The notes below the pieces were generated by a model, which was not told the origin of the DNA, did no database searches, and was given only the letters and a program-made list of their open reading frames with translations. A DNA stretch of 64,000 nt from Hsuehochloa calcarea. Its lineage: Eukaryota; Streptophyta; Magnoliopsida; Poales; Poaceae. Each line of letters starts with the position of its first letter. The first letter of the stretch is position 1. Of the stretch, positions 34,107-46,573 are shown piece by piece. Where the stretch lies: NCBI GenBank assembly GCA_036346395.1, contig CM070601.1:18039763-18103762 (forward strand), in the 5' to 3' direction. The translations under genes were made by a program, and so were the position numbers.

Positions 34107-34794
34107 TTGCGGTCAGTTCGAAAAGGAGTCGTTGGATTTTGTAGTTCAATCAAGACTCTGAAGTTGCTATTTTTCAGATTTAGCCGAAGGCACAAATCTT
34201 CGGTGTTCACTATCTGTATGGTCATTAAAGTATCTGGCCACATTGTGCACTTGGTTTCTCATGATAATTCGATCGTACGCGAGTGCTTTCTTTTCGTGTG
34301 TTCCTATACTCTTTGTCACAACGATTTCATAGGTTTCCCATTAAAAAAATATGAACCAATTATGAATGGTAGTGATGCTGTGTGTTCGATATGGCTGTGA
34401 GGGCATGCAAATATGTGCCATGTAGAGGGAGTGAGCATGATCCCTGGCGAGCTTCTGCTTGGAAATACACAGACCTGTCGGTGGAACGCTAATCAAACCT
34501 GGATCGAAATAAGCTGCCGGCAACGAGCTGAAAACGGGTCAAAATCAGGCGATGGACACCGCAAACTCCAAGGACGACCGGCCAAAAACGAGAAGCTCAC
34601 GCCTCACGCTCACTGCCATGCGTGCTTACTTTGGCCTTTTCCATCCTCCGATCCGTTCGCGCTCACTGCACGCTCTCTCCCTCCCAAACCTTTCTCGTCT
34701 CCTGCAAATCTAGCGACGACGCACGGACACACGCCGCGCGCGCGCGCACGCGAGAAAGAAAGTAGGCGAGCAACCCGCCCTCCCATGCGCCGAG
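34107..34794. other. eL43 3' region and CHX promoter
   Basis: The first 200-300 bases are the probable eL43 3' UTR. The rest carries a CT/CA-rich leader and a CGCGCG run (34737-34747) before the antiporter ATG. No TATA box stands out. Confidence 0.5.
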
Positions 34795-37694
34795 ATGGAC
34801 CCGATACTAGAGGCGGGGACGGCCGGCGCGCTTCCGCCCAAGAACTTGACGGCGCAGATGGCGCGCGGCGGCAACGGCTCCGGCGCTGGCGCGGTGGTGT
34901 GCTACTCGCCGATGATGGTCACCACCTACGGCATCTGGCAGGGCGCCAGCCCGCTCGAGTTCTCCCTCCCGCTCTTCATCCTCCAGGTGGCCGTCATCGT
35001 CGCCACCACCCGCGTCCTCGTCCTCCTCCTCAAGCCCTTCCGCCAGCCTCGCGTCATCGCTGAGATCCTCGTGCGTACACAAGACATCCATTAAATTGCA
35101 ACACCATGCGTGCATGCACGAATCGAATGCTGGCATGCATACACCTACATTAATTGTTGTTGTGATCGGTGTAGGCCGGCGTGATCCTTGGGCCGTCGGT
35201 GATGGGGCAGGTGGCGACGTGGGCGGTCACGGTGTTCCCGGAACGGAGCCTGCTGACGCTGGAGACGGTGGCGCACCTCGGCCTGCTCTATTTCCTGTTC
35301 CTCGTCGGCCTCGAGATGGACGTCAACGTCATCAGGCAGTCGGGGAAGAAGGCGCTCATCATCGCCGTGGCGGGCATGGCGCTGCCCTTCTGCATCGGCA
35401 CGGCCACCTCCTTCATCTTCCGGCACCAGGTGTCCAAGAACGTGCACCAGGGCTCCTTCCTGCTCTTCCTCGGCGTGGCGCTCTCCGTCACGGCCTTCCC
35501 GGTGCTCGCCCGCATCCTCGCCGAGATCAAGCTGCTCAACTCGGACCTCGGCCGGATCGCCATGTCCGCCGCCATCGTCAATGACATGTGCGCCTGGATC
35601 CTGCTCGCGCTCGCCATCGCCATCTCCGAGGTGAACAGCGCCGCCTTCTCCTCCCTGTGGGTGCTCCTCTCCGGGGTGGCCTTCGTGCTCGCCTGCTTCT
35701 ACGTCGTGCGCCCGGTCATGTGGTGGCTCGTCCGCCGCGTCCCCGAGGGCGAGACCATCGGCGACGTGCACGTCACCCTCATACTGACCGGCGTCATGAT
35801 CGCCGGCGTGTGCACCGACGCCATCGGCATCCACTCGGTGTTCGGCGCCTTCGTCTACGGGCTGGTCATACCGAGCGGGCCGCTCGGCGTCGTGCTCATC
35901 GAGAAGCTCGAGGACTTCGTCACGGGGCTGCTCCTCCCGCTCTTCTTCGCCATCAGTGGCCTCCGCACCAACGTCACCAAGGTGCGCGACCCCATCACCG
36001 TGGGGCTCCTCGTGCTCGTGTTCATCATGGCCAGCTTCGCCAAGATCATGGGCACCATCCTCATCGCCGTCTCCTACACCATGACCTTCCGCGACGGCGT
36101 TGCCCTCGGCTTCCTCATGAACACCAGGGGGCTCGTCGAGATGATCGTCCTCAACATCGGAAGGGACAAGGAGGTAATTAATCCACACTAATAAATTCAC
36201 TGCACGATCAGATTTCTGTAATGGGCGCATGATTGATGGCTGCAAATTTCTGCAAGTGACATTAATTGGTGTTCTGGTTGAAACCAACCTGCAGGTGTTG
36301 GACGACGAGTCGTTTGCGGTGATGGTGCTGGTGTCGGTCGCAATGACGGCACTGGTGACGCCGGTGGTGACGACGGTGTACCGACCGGCGCGGCGGCTGA
36401 TCGGGTACAAGCGGCGCAACCTGCAGCGGTCGAAGCACGACACGGAGCTGCGCATGCTGGCGTGCGTGCACACCACCCGCAACGTGCCATCTATCATCTC
36501 CCTCCTCGAGCTCTCCAACCCGACCAAGCGCTCCCCCATCTTCATCTACGCGCTCCACCTCGTCGAGCTCACCGGCCGCGCCTCCAACATGCTCGCCGCC
36601 CACCATTCCGCCTCCAACCAGAGCCGCAGCGCCAGCTCCCTCCCCGGAGCCAGCGAGCACATCTTCAACGCCTTCGAGAACTACGAGGCGCACGCTGGTC
36701 AGCCACCCTTCCTCCATTACTCCCTATACGCAAGCATCCATTCAGGATGATGCAAATGCTGTGTGTATGTGCAGGCGGCGTGTCGATCCAGGCGCTCACG
36801 GCGGTATCGCCGTACCAGACGATGCACGAGGACGTGTGCATCCTGGCGGAGGACAAGCACGTGTCGCTCATCGTGCTGCCGTTCCACAAGCAGCAGACGG
36901 TGGACGGCGGCATGGAGCCCATCAACGCGTCCATCAGGGGCTTCAACGAGAGCATCCTCTCGTCGGCGCCGTGCTCGGTCGGCATCCTCGTCGACCGCGG
37001 CCTCAGCGCCGCCACGGCCCGCATGGCCACCGTGCACCACGTCGCGCTCCTTTTCTTCGGCGGGCCCGACGACCGCGAGGGGCTCGCCTACGCGTGGCGG
37101 ATGGTCGAGCACCCGGGCGTCTGCCTCACCATCGTCCGCTTCATCCCGCCCGACTACACGGCGCCGGCGCTGGCGCCGCCGCAGCCGCCCGCGGCAAGCG
37201 TCCACTCACGCGCCATCACCATCATCCCGGACAGCGCCAAGAGCGAACGGCAGATGGACGAGGAGTACCTCAACGAGTTCCGGACGCGCAACATCGGCAA
37301 CGACGCCATCCTGTACGTGGAGCAGGTCGTGGCCAACAGCGAGGAGACGCTGGCCGCCATCCGGAACCTGGACAACGGGCACGAGCTCTACATCGTCGGC
37401 CGGCACCCCGGCGAAGCCAGCTCTCCGCTGACGTCCGCACTCACCGAGTGGATGGAGTCGCCGGAGCTGGGGCCCATCGGGGACCTTCTCGTGTCGTCCG
37501 AGTTCTCCAAGATGGCGTCCGTGCTGGTCATGCAGCAGTACGTGATCACCGCGCCGCAGCCGGCGGGGGGGCCGGCGGTGGCGGACGACCCCGTGCGGCA
37601 GTACGTGACCAACGCCAACCAGCGGCCGTCGGTGGGGCTCGGCGCGAACCAGATGGGCCGCGGCGGATGGAGTGGCGGCGCCGGTGGGTACTGA
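34795..37694 (+). CDS. CHX-type cation/H+ antiporter (CPA2 family), CHX15-like, 4 exons
   Basis: Exons 34795-35070, 35175-36173, 36295-36697 and 36775-37694 with GT-AG borders give 865 residues, typical of plant CHX proteins. The N-terminal half is the 10-12-helix Na+/H+ exchanger domain (about residues 45-445): CYSPMMVTTYGIWQG leads in, VILGPSVMGQ and FPVLARILAE follow, the ion-site pair Asn228-Asp229 is in AIVNDMCAW, and Lys382 is in SFAKIMGT, the position of the core lysine in this family. The C-terminal half is a hydrophilic cytosolic region of USP-like folds, ending in a Gly/Pro-rich tail. Family role: K+ and pH homeostasis of endomembranes or plasma membrane. The start MDPILEAG and CYxPxMxTxxGxWQG spacing fit the CHX15-20 clade; the exact orthologue is my inference. 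No lesion seen. Confidence 0.94.
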
Positions 37695-38420
37695 CCTCCG
37701 ACTTCCTAGAGCTGCATGCACGCACTCGTTGGTTACTCGATAGGGTTTAAGACGTACGTTTTTTAGGGAGTTTGATGGTTGTGTCGTGTACAATTTCTAG
37801 CTGATTAATCGCGCGCATCTCTGTCTGATATGTAGACGTTGTGATAATTTTGTGAATTGTGATTTGGTCCCTCCATTAGAATGAGAGGTGACGAGACAAG
37901 TTACCCTAACTGCTTGCTTTGTGTTGATTAATTTTGCAATGCTTGAGAACGATCGATGTATATGCTAGTGTTGGCAACTCTTCGTAGCACATGTTACATT
38001 TGTTCGTCCAAGCCTCTGAGAACAGTCAATCTCATTATGTCGATGATCAGAGCATCTTAATAGTACCAAATTAAACAGCATTTTCAGTAAAAACAAGCAT
38101 TGAAATTACAAATGGAAGCAGAATAAAATTGTCAACCATTTATCTTGGCATTCTGTTCACGAAAGGAAAGAAGTATCTCCAACTCTAAGGGCTGCTTTAG
38201 CCTAGGTATAATCAAACCCTTATAGCTTATAGCGCAAGGGATTTGAGGTTTCCCTGCGATCCACGTGCAATTTCTCCCACTCGCGTGGGGACACGTCGCT
38301 CGTGGTTCTCGTTGCCTTCGTCGGCCTCGCGCGTGCATAGCCGTTCGATCGGCGATAGAGCGTTGGCCGTGCCTTCTCCTCCCTTTTCCTTCGATCGAGA
38401 TCTCGCGTCGCGTGTGAGAG
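37695..38420. other. CHX 3' region and left flank of copia 2
   Basis: Probable 3' UTR to about 37900, then anonymous AT-rich DNA to 38220 and a GC-rich patch 38240-38425 that originally continued into 43909. Confidence 0.5.
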
Positions 38421-38425
38421 CCTCC

Positions 38426-38913
38426 TGTTGGAATTGATCTCGGGCATTTGGCCCAACGGCCAAATGCCCAACCCCTGATCGCGCCCTGATCAGGGGCGCC
38501 CAGCCCATTAGGCTAGCGGGCCCCTGTCGCCAGCGCCACATAAAAGGAGGTGGGAGCCGGGGCGGTACGCACACCAAGGTTCACCGTGCCGCCGCCAAAA
38601 CTCCACCCAACAAACCCTAGTCTGATCCTAAGGCGGCCAGAGCGACGGAAGTCCACCGCCTTCCACCGACGCGATCGACTACGCGACCACGCCTCCGCTC
38701 GGGATACGCCACCGCCGCCGAGCAGCGCGCCTCTCCACCGAACGTCGCTGACCTAGCGCAGATCTTCACCAACGAACACCATGACAAACCCTACCTCCTC
38801 TACGACCGACGGTAACTCTCTCCCTCTCTCTCCCTCGGTTCTCTCGGACCGACACAAAACAAGAACAAAAGAAATACCCCGAATAGATCCAGAGAGATCA
38901 AAAGATATTAACA
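38426..38913 (+). repeat. 5' LTR of copia element 2 (488 bp)
   Basis: TGTTGGAATTGATC to ATATTAACA. Near the left end lie two perfect hairpins: GGGCATTTGGCC with GGCCAAATGCCC (38442-38469, 12-bp stem) and CCCCTGATC with GATCAGGGG (38472-38496, 9-bp stem). The sequence ACATAAAAGGAGG (38537) is a possible TATA region. Confidence 0.88.
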
Positions 38914-38914
38914 T

Positions 38915-38926
38915 TGGTATCAGAGC
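38915..38926 (+). other. Primer-binding site, copia element 2
   Basis: TGGTATCAGAGC, complementary to initiator methionine tRNA, directly after the LTR. Confidence 0.92.
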
Positions 38927-40110
38927 CATCAAAGATAAGATCCGGATGGCAAAAGAAAAGATCGGAGTAGATTCAAAGAAACCCTAACCCGAAAAGAAAA
39001 GTAAAACCGGAAACCCTAGAACCCTAGAACTCCAGATCTAAAACATTACCTGGAGTAGGGGAGGGTCGGGCGAGCCATGAGCTCGCCGGGGCTCCAAAGC
39101 GATCCGGGATCTCGGGACCGGTCGAGGATCCGAGCGGTCTTGTCGAGCGCGTCCACGGAGAACGAGCCGCCGACGCGGAGCCGCTCGACGGTGGCGCGCT
39201 CCCTCTCAGGGGAACGCGCACGCCGGCGAGAGGGCCCGCGGCGGCGGCGATTCTTCTCCGCCGCGCTCAGCTTCTTCGGTTTCTTCCGCGAGAGGGAGAT
39301 CCGAAGCGAGAGAGACAGAGAGAAATGGGGATTAGGGTTTCACGGGGGCGCCGCGCGGTCGCGTCTTTTATACCGCCGAGATTGTCGCTCAGCCGTCGAT
39401 TGAAATCAACGGCTGAGATCGCATCTACGCGGTGCGAGCCGGCGGTGGATTCGGTGCGCTGCAATCCAGCCGTCGGATGTGAATCCGACGGCTGCCATCA
39501 ACCCTAACGGCCGTGTGGGAGCCGCCGATGAGAGGGCGAAAAAGCGATGGGGTGGGCGAATGGCCGGTTTGAACAGTAAAATGACCGGTTTTGCACAGTA
39601 AATCGGCCGGTTATGAACAGTATAATCCAGAAAATTGAATTTAATTTATTTTCAGAAGTATTTTGAATGAATTTCAATAGAAAAATTGTATAAAATCTCT
39701 GTAAATTTTGCACCAACGTGTTATTATTTCCAGAGATTAAATGTGTATAGTTATAATGCTTCTGAGAATGAATTATTTTTTAGAATAATTACAGTTTCCG
39801 CTGCAAAAGTTAAATATTGATAATTCTTTTAATTAAATTCGAACCAACGAGAGAATTAAATTTTAAGAATTTATTGTGAATTATGATATTGTTATTTTCT
39901 GACCAAAGTTGTTAATAACAATATTATAATTTTAATTGATGATTTTTTATGCATTGTTTCTATTTCTGCCCAACGGTGATATAGTTTTAATGTATAGATA
40001 AAATTGATTTAATTGTATGTCATATTTTTTGACCAACGTTGGAAATAAGGCATATAATTTTAATGTTACGTTCTCACTTTATTTGATTTAAATTTTCAGG
40101 AGGATACAAC
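38927..40110 (+). promoter_or_regulatory. gag leader of copia 2, with hairpin and CCAACG words
   Basis: A perfect 12-bp hairpin CAGCCGTCGGAT / ATCCGACGGCTG lies at 39467-39494. The AT-rich half has CACCAACGTG (39711), GAACCAACGA (39841), GACCAAAGTT (39901), TGCCCAACGG (39967) and GACCAACGTT (40031), the same series as in element 1. GC-rich open frames at 39050-39400 have no recognised domain. Confidence 0.6.
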
Positions 40111-40930
40111 TTGATGAGTTGTATCAGAGAAATACCCACTCTCAAAGGAGATAATTATGGAGAGTGGAAGAAAAAGATAGACTTAGCGTTTATCTTAGCT
40201 GAGGTGGACTGGGTCCTCACTACAGCACGACCCACTGAGCTTATAGCACCAGTGAGGGGTCAAAATGAGGATGATACTGCTTGGCAGAAAAGACAGAGAG
40301 ATCATGCTCCCTTACAGATGTCTTATGACCTAGAGCATAAGAAATGGACCACAGCCAACAAGAAATGTATGGCTGTGATAAAGAACACGATTGAGCCTGC
40401 AATTGTGGGCTCAATCGCAGACTGTGACACTGTCACAGAATACCTTGATAAAATAAAGAGTCAGTTTACTGGCTCTTCAAAGACATATGCAACACAGCTG
40501 ATTAAACAACTTGTGACAGAAAGGTATTCTGGTGGTGGGATAAGAGAACACATATTGAGGATGAGCAACTTGGCATCCAAGCTTAAACCAATGAATTTGG
40601 CACTCAAGGATGAGTTCCTTATTCACTTGATTTTTACTTCATTGCCAGAAAAGTTTGACACTTTTGTTGTCAATTACAATATGCAGCCCGATAAATGGGA
40701 CTTAGAAAAATGCATAGCTATGTGTGTTCAAGAGGAGGAAAGAATTAAAACCTCACATGGTGGATCTATCAACTATGTGAAGGATAATAAGAAAAAGAAC
40801 TTCCACAGTACCTCCTTCTCAAGGAACAAGGGAAAAGCCTCTGTCCATCAGCCTCAACAGAATAAATTTGTCAGAGACAAAGATCGTGTCTTCATCAGAA
40901 GAAGACCGGACATTACAAGAAGAACTCACG
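40111..40930 (+). pseudogene. gag: Copia gag, zinc knuckle destroyed
   Basis: Opens MMSCIREIPTLKGDNYGEW and aligns with the gag of element 1 through the helical domain (YLDKIKSQFTGSSKTYATQL, HLIFTSLPEKFD). The frame stays open to 41142, but where the knuckle should be (about 40875-40930) only the second half of the motif spacing is visible (TGH-like context at 40905) and the cysteines are gone through small indels. It could give a gag without nucleic-acid-binding knuckle; I treat it as broken. Confidence 0.75.
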
Positions 40931-43784
40931 ATTACTTAAAGATGATAATGGCAAAGAAAGGTGAGAACATTATTACCTTCATAAATGAATGCTTGTATGT
41001 GCAATATTCGAAATCCACTTGGTGGATTGACTCAGAGCAACTGCTCATGTTGCTAATTCCTTCTGAGGATTCCGTTCGACGAGGACTACGCAAAGAAACG
41101 AAAGATGCATTAAAGTCGCAAATGGAGTCCAAGCGAAGTTGAAGTCATTGGCGATCTTTCATTAGAGTTAGCTAATGGCTCCAATCTTTACTTAGAGATG
41201 TTCTTTTTGTTCCCTCTTTACAGAGGAATTTGATTAGCGTTTCCAATTTGGACAAAGATGGTTATGATTGTAATTTTGGAAATGGCAAGTGCGAAATATT
41301 ATTTAATAAAGAATGTGTTGGTCTTGCTATATTACAAAATGAGCTTTATTTGTTATCATTGTGTGATGATGTGAATGTCGTATGCGATAATGGGAACGTC
41401 GCATGCGAGAAAGTGAATGAATCCTCGTCTACGAATGTAAACAGAAAGCGAAAGAGAACTCATAATGAATTGTCGAAATTATGGCACTGTCGTTTAGGCC
41501 ATATTTCGAGGGGGAGAATAGAAAGACTAGTTAAGAATGAAATTCTTCCTCTATTAGAGTTCTCAGACTTAGAACAATGCAGAGAATGCATTAAAGGAAA
41601 ATATGTAAAGAAAATTAAGAAAGGCGCAAAAAGAAGCACAGAGTTCTACAAATTGTTCACACGACATTTGTGGTCCTTTTCTGTGAAAAGTGTGGATGGT
41701 TATGACTCGTTCATAACATTCACGATGACTACTCCGTTATGGATATATTTATCCAATCAAAGAAAGAAATGAAGCCTTGGATAAATTCAAAATATTTAAG
41801 GCTGAAGTTGAAAACCAACACGATTTAAAGATTAAGATAGTTCGATCCGATCGTGGGGAGTACTACTATCGACATACCCCATATGGACAAGTTCTGGACC
41901 TTTTGCGAGGTTCTTACAGAAAATGGCATAGTAGCCCAAGATTCTACACCGGCGAACCTCAAAGAAATGGAGTAGGTGAAAGACGCAACTGCACTCGATG
42001 GATATGGTGCGAAGCATGATGAGCTACTCCACACTCCCATTGAGTTTATGGATGGAGGCGTTAAAACCGCCATTCATATTCTCAATAGAGTGCCTAGTAA
42101 GTCGGTGCCCAAAACACCGCACGAGTTGTGGACGGGAAGAGTTCCTCACTAAACCACTTACGTGTGTGGGGAGTCCACTGAGGCTAAAGTATTTAACCCA
42201 AACCTTGGGAAGCTAGATCCCAAAATGAAGAAGTTGCCATTTCATTGGCTACCCTGAAAAGTCAAAAGGTTTTCGTTTCTACTGTCCAGACAGATATACA
42301 AAGTTTGTAGAAACGAGACACGCTGCCTTCTTAGAGGATGAAATGATGAGGGGGAGCATGGTAGCTCGAGAGATTGATCTTGAAGAGAAGCGGGTATATG
42401 TGCCCACTCCGATGATTCAAGAGCCACTCTTCTCACTACTGCTGTCATCATTGCCGACGGTACAAGATCTTGTGGTGCAAGACTGTTATTGTTCCTCCTG
42501 TGGCAACATTGAATGAGAATGAGGAACCTGTTCTTCAGGATCCTATAGAACCCATTGCCACAAATGAGGGGGAGCAACAACAGCCTCAAACAGAAGATGT
42601 ACCAAATATGGAGGCCCCGAGGAGGTCTCAAAGAGTAAGAAGATCAGCTATTTCTGATGATTATCAGATTTATCATACAGAGGAATTTCAAATGGAGGAT
42701 GACCCCACCTCATTTGAAGAAGCCATGAGAAGCGAAAATTCCTCAAAATGGCTTGAAGCCATGGAAGAGGAAATGAGGTCCATGAAGACTAATAAAGTCT
42801 GGGACTTGGAAATTATTCCTAAAGGAGCCAAAACAGTAGGCTGTAAATGGGTCTACAAAACAAAGCTCGACTCCCAAGGGAATGTAGAAAGATACAAAGC
42901 GCGACTTGTGGCAAAAGGCTTTACGCAAAGAGAAGGGATTGATTACAATGAGACCTTTTCTCCAGTCTCATGTAAAGATTCCTTCAGAATCATAATGGCA
43001 TTAGTAGCACATTTGGGATGCATAAATGTAGTCCTTCACCTGCACCTATAGTCAAGGGCGACAGATATAGGGATTTTCAATGCCCCAGGAACCAGTATGA
43101 GATCGATCAAATGAAAGCGGTTCCATATGCTTCAGCTGTCGGAAGCTTACAGTATGCTCAAGTGTGCACACGCCCTGACTTAGCTTTTGTTACCGGGTTA
43201 CTTGGCGATTCCGAGCAATCTCGAATAGAACATTGAAATTGATAAAGAAAGTCTTGCGTTATTTGCAAGGAACAAAAGGCCTCATGATGACATACGTAAG
43301 ATCGATTTACTCCATATAGTGGGGTATCTGATTCGATTTTGCGGGAGATGATAGAAAGTCGACATCCGGATATGTCTTCACTCTCGCTGGAGGAGCTATA
43401 TCGTGGAAAAGCTCAAAGCAAACCGTCACTACATCGTCCACAATGTATGCCGAGTTTGTAGCATGTTATGAGGCTACGGGGCAGGTGAACTGGCTAAAGA
43501 AGTTCATACCCGGTTTAAAAGTGGTTGACGACATCAATAGACCACTTAAGTTGTACTGCGATAATGAACCAGCAGTAATGTATGCCCACAACAATAAGTC
43601 AAGTGGTGCTGCCAAACACATTGACATAAAGTACTATGTTGTGAAAGATAAAGTTCGGGATCAAATTATAAGTCTTGAGCATATAAGTACCGCAAAGATG
43701 TTAGCGGATCCGCTTACTAAAGGCTTGCCACCCAACGTGTTCAGAGAACATATAGCCGGCATGGGTTTAAGGGAAAGCCTATGA
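40931..43784 (+). pseudogene. pol: Copia pol fragments: protease, integrase, partial RT, RNase H
   Basis: The protease site context STWWIDS is present near 41018 but the DSGA motif is disrupted by missing bases at 41034-41038. Integrase: HCRLGH near 41492 and CRECIKGK near 41580, then frames switch at about 41680, 41770, 41900 and 42150. RT starts with VGCKWVYKTK (42838) and stops at 43011-43017, where the sequence jumps to the segment that in element 1 lies 480 bases further on; the YVDD core is therefore absent. RNase H resumes (43443-43784) and ends KHIDIKYYVVKD...stop. Frameshifts are more frequent than in element 1. Confidence 0.88.
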
Positions 43785-43851
43785 TTCCTGGACTAAAAGA
43801 TGGCCCAAAAGATTAAAGTAACTATTTCAGAACAAGGAGGTGTATTGTAGC

Positions 43852-43903
43852 TGTTGAATCTAAATACCCCGAATAGATCCAGAGAGATCAAAAGATATTA
43901 ACA
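43852..43903 (+). repeat. 3' LTR remnant of copia element 2 (52 bp)
   Basis: Starts TGTTGAAT and jumps straight to the last 41 bases of the LTR (AAATACCCCGAATAG to ATTAACA). About 435 bases of LTR middle are missing, yet the TSD CCTCC follows, so this is an internal deletion. Confidence 0.8.
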
Positions 43904-43908
43904 CCTCC

Positions 43909-45600
43909 CTAATCCTCCCGACTCTTCCTCACCCTTGCCGTCAATTCCCCACGCTCCGCTCCGTCCCCATCGTGGCTCCTATTCCGCTGCCCCGCCGCTT
44001 TCGCTTCCACTGCCCCGCTGCCATCTAATCACCTCTCCGCACCGCTGCCTCTCCCTTCCCAGCGGGACGGATTCCTCTGCCATTCGAATCCTCCCGTTGC
44101 TTCCTCGACCCTAGCGTCGCTTCCCCGCGATCCATTCCGTCCCCATCGCCGCTCCTCTTCCCCTGCTCCGCCTCTATCTCTGCCGCTATCCCGCCGACAT
44201 TTACTCCCCTCTCCGCACCATCGCCTCCCCCTTTCGTGCAGTACCGCCTGCTTTGCCAGTGTTGTCTCGGCTGCATCGTTAGGCTTGCGTCTCCGCCTCC
44301 AACCCATGCACCACCCTTGCCTTGCCTCCTCCCCATCTCCTCCCACGTCATGCCTCCAACCCACACAAGAATCCCTCCGGGGCACCTCTTGCCCACCGTA
44401 GCCGCCTTGTCCGTCTCCTCTGTGCCCCTTCCGATCTCCTCCTACACAGGGCATCCACCCGAATTCATGTATATCTACTTTTTGATAGCGCCAGATTTTT
44501 ATGCGGAGATCACCTTTTTTTGGGGGGTCATATTAGTGTCACTCGGAACATCCCCGTCATAATAATATGTATTTTTATAAGGATTCGACGTAGAGTCTGG
44601 TTCCATAGCTATTGCTTTTGTCATTTCCTTTACGATCACTACACTACAACTACATGGTATAGGGTCCAGTTGTACCTTTATCTCTATACTGTTTTCCACT
44701 GTGCTTATATATCTCTAACAACAGACTGCCGCTTCAGCGCAGAGTGACAATTCTACCCAAGACAACCAAAAAAAGGGACAATCCTGCCACCACGCGCCTA
44801 ATTGAGATAAGATCTTGTCGTTGACTAACTTAGAACGTCGGACACAATTTGTTACAATTATATACATGCGTTCAAAACTATGGCATCGATCATCCTAATA
44901 TTATTGTCCTTTGGTCTGCCAATTCTATCCAACAAAACAAAAAAACGTTGTGAAAAAGCATGCCAGCACACTCCTAATTAAGATTTATTTATTTTCCTTG
45001 ATTTACTCTACGCATCATAAACAGTTTGCTATAGCTATATACGTACATTTAGAATTATGCCATTAACCATCATAGTATTGTCGTGCTTTAATATCTTAAT
45101 ATTTTGGGTGCCTAATTGCAATAACAAATGGAGATTACCATTTTTGTGCTATCTAAAAGCTGATCGATCGAGAATCATGTTAAAGATTGCATGATCCGTA
45201 CCTACTGCAAGCGAAAATAATGCTGTCATTCTGACAGGCCAAAATCATGCCAGAGGCAGAGGTTAGTTGCACAAGAATGTATATGCTATCACACCTATTA
45301 TTTATTTATCTATCTATCTATCTATCTATCTATATATTTCGTTATTTAACGTCAAAGCGGTGTACGTGCATGTGTATGCATTGATGCTGAAGATGTTGAT
45401 TTGTTTCCTCCGTGGTTTGACGTATATTAGAAAAATAATTATTGAACCACGCCGCAACCGACCGGTGTAGCGTGCTTTCAGCCTGGTGTATATATATGGC
45501 CAGCATAATCTTTCAGAGAAGACCAACCAGCACGAGTGCAGATAACCACAAGAGAAGTCTGCAGGGAAAAGAGGATATTCTCTGATGGCCCAACGTTTTT
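43909..45600. other. Intergenic DNA right of copia 2
   Basis: 43909-44460 is GC- and CT-rich with proline-rich or glycine-rich frames lacking domains. The rest is anonymous AT-rich DNA. It contains one microsatellite. Confidence 0.5.
45307..45334. repeat. (TCTA)n microsatellite
   Basis: About seven tandem TCTA units. Confidence 0.9.
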
Positions 45601-45746
45601 CCGGCCCAACAGGCCAACCATTAGAGCGCCAAAGTCCATGACTTGACTAGTTCACTGATACATCGACTGATGTGCCATGTCAAGAAGAAAACGAAACTGC
45701 TGTACATCCGTCGCACGTTTCTTAGGATGATTTCAGTCGGATTTTC
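45601..45746. repeat. Composite P-Q segment
   Basis: The first part P (45601-45691) recurs at 48606-48695 and the second part Q (45692-45746) recurs at 47916-47970. The order is P-Q here but Q...P at the second site. Confidence 0.8.
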
Positions 45747-46573
45747 TTACTGTAGATTCTGATTCATGTTAGAACTACTATTATTTTAGCATCTGTTCAG
45801 ATTCTTTGTCCAAAAATACATAACTACTACTTAGCATATATATAGACTTGCTATTTTTATGCTCTAGCTATATCTAACAAAGTATCACCATTTCTGACAC
45901 AGGATGTCAAGAAGGACTATGCCTGCTTCTGTCTCCTATGATGTGCTACCAGAAAAAATATGATGTGGAATTTATTGTTTGTAATTCTTTTTTTTTTAAT
46001 GTCATATTCATGTTCTGAGATCAGACTCATGTATACAGATGCATAAGATTTTGAGTACAATCTCGTGTATCCTAGCAACTCAAATATAGATTATATGTCG
46101 TGAGATTGGAGTAATTTAGTACATCATCTTGTTGGAAAGTAGAGATTAATTGTTCCAGTGCTAAAATCTTCAAGAACCAAGAACCACAGAAAAAGTTGTT
46201 TTGCTTGAGCAGCAAAGATGATTTTGCAAGAAGACAACAAATTCCGGCGCAACAGAGTTGACACGCAACTGTTGCATTGTCGTGAAAGAAGACATTTGAT
46301 CGACATCCAGGTTTTTGCACCATACCTTTGCTATCTTCCATATTTTTGCTGCTATTCCTTTCTTCTTTTTTGTTCTCTCTTCCAGATGCTTTTTGTTTGG
46401 TTTTCGTCGATCGTTTGTCGGTGGTTTCCATCCGTCTTGCACTCGCTTCTTTTTTGTTCTTTTCTCTCATTGCCTTCCAGATATTTCTTTGATTAGCATC
46501 TACAGATTGATCATCTGAGATTTCCATATGGTCTTGACGACCAAGTTTCGATCGGAGTTGTCTTTTATTTTTA
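45747..46573. other. Anonymous DNA
   Basis: Contains a 169-residue minus-strand open frame (46072-46581), lysine/serine-rich then cysteine-rich, that I do not accept as a gene. No element ends seen. Confidence 0.4.

Larger units (their letters stand above)
38426..43903 (+). mobile_element. Ty1/copia retrotransposon 2, decayed, TSD CCTCC
   Basis: 5' LTR 38426-38913, primer site, 1.2-kb leader, gag and fragments of pol, then a 52-bp remnant of the 3' LTR. CCTCC occurs on both sides (38421-38425 and 43904-43908). Related to copia element 1 across gag, pol and leader, but with unrelated LTR middle sequence. It has lost the RT core and most of its 3' LTR and is riddled with frameshifts, so it is older than element 1 or carries assembly errors. 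Confidence 0.9.

Noticed and set aside
35145..36545. 466-residue minus-strand open frame
   Set aside because: Antisense shadow of the CHX antiporter exons; composition (Asp/Glu/His/Gly-rich) is what reversed GC-rich coding sequence produces.
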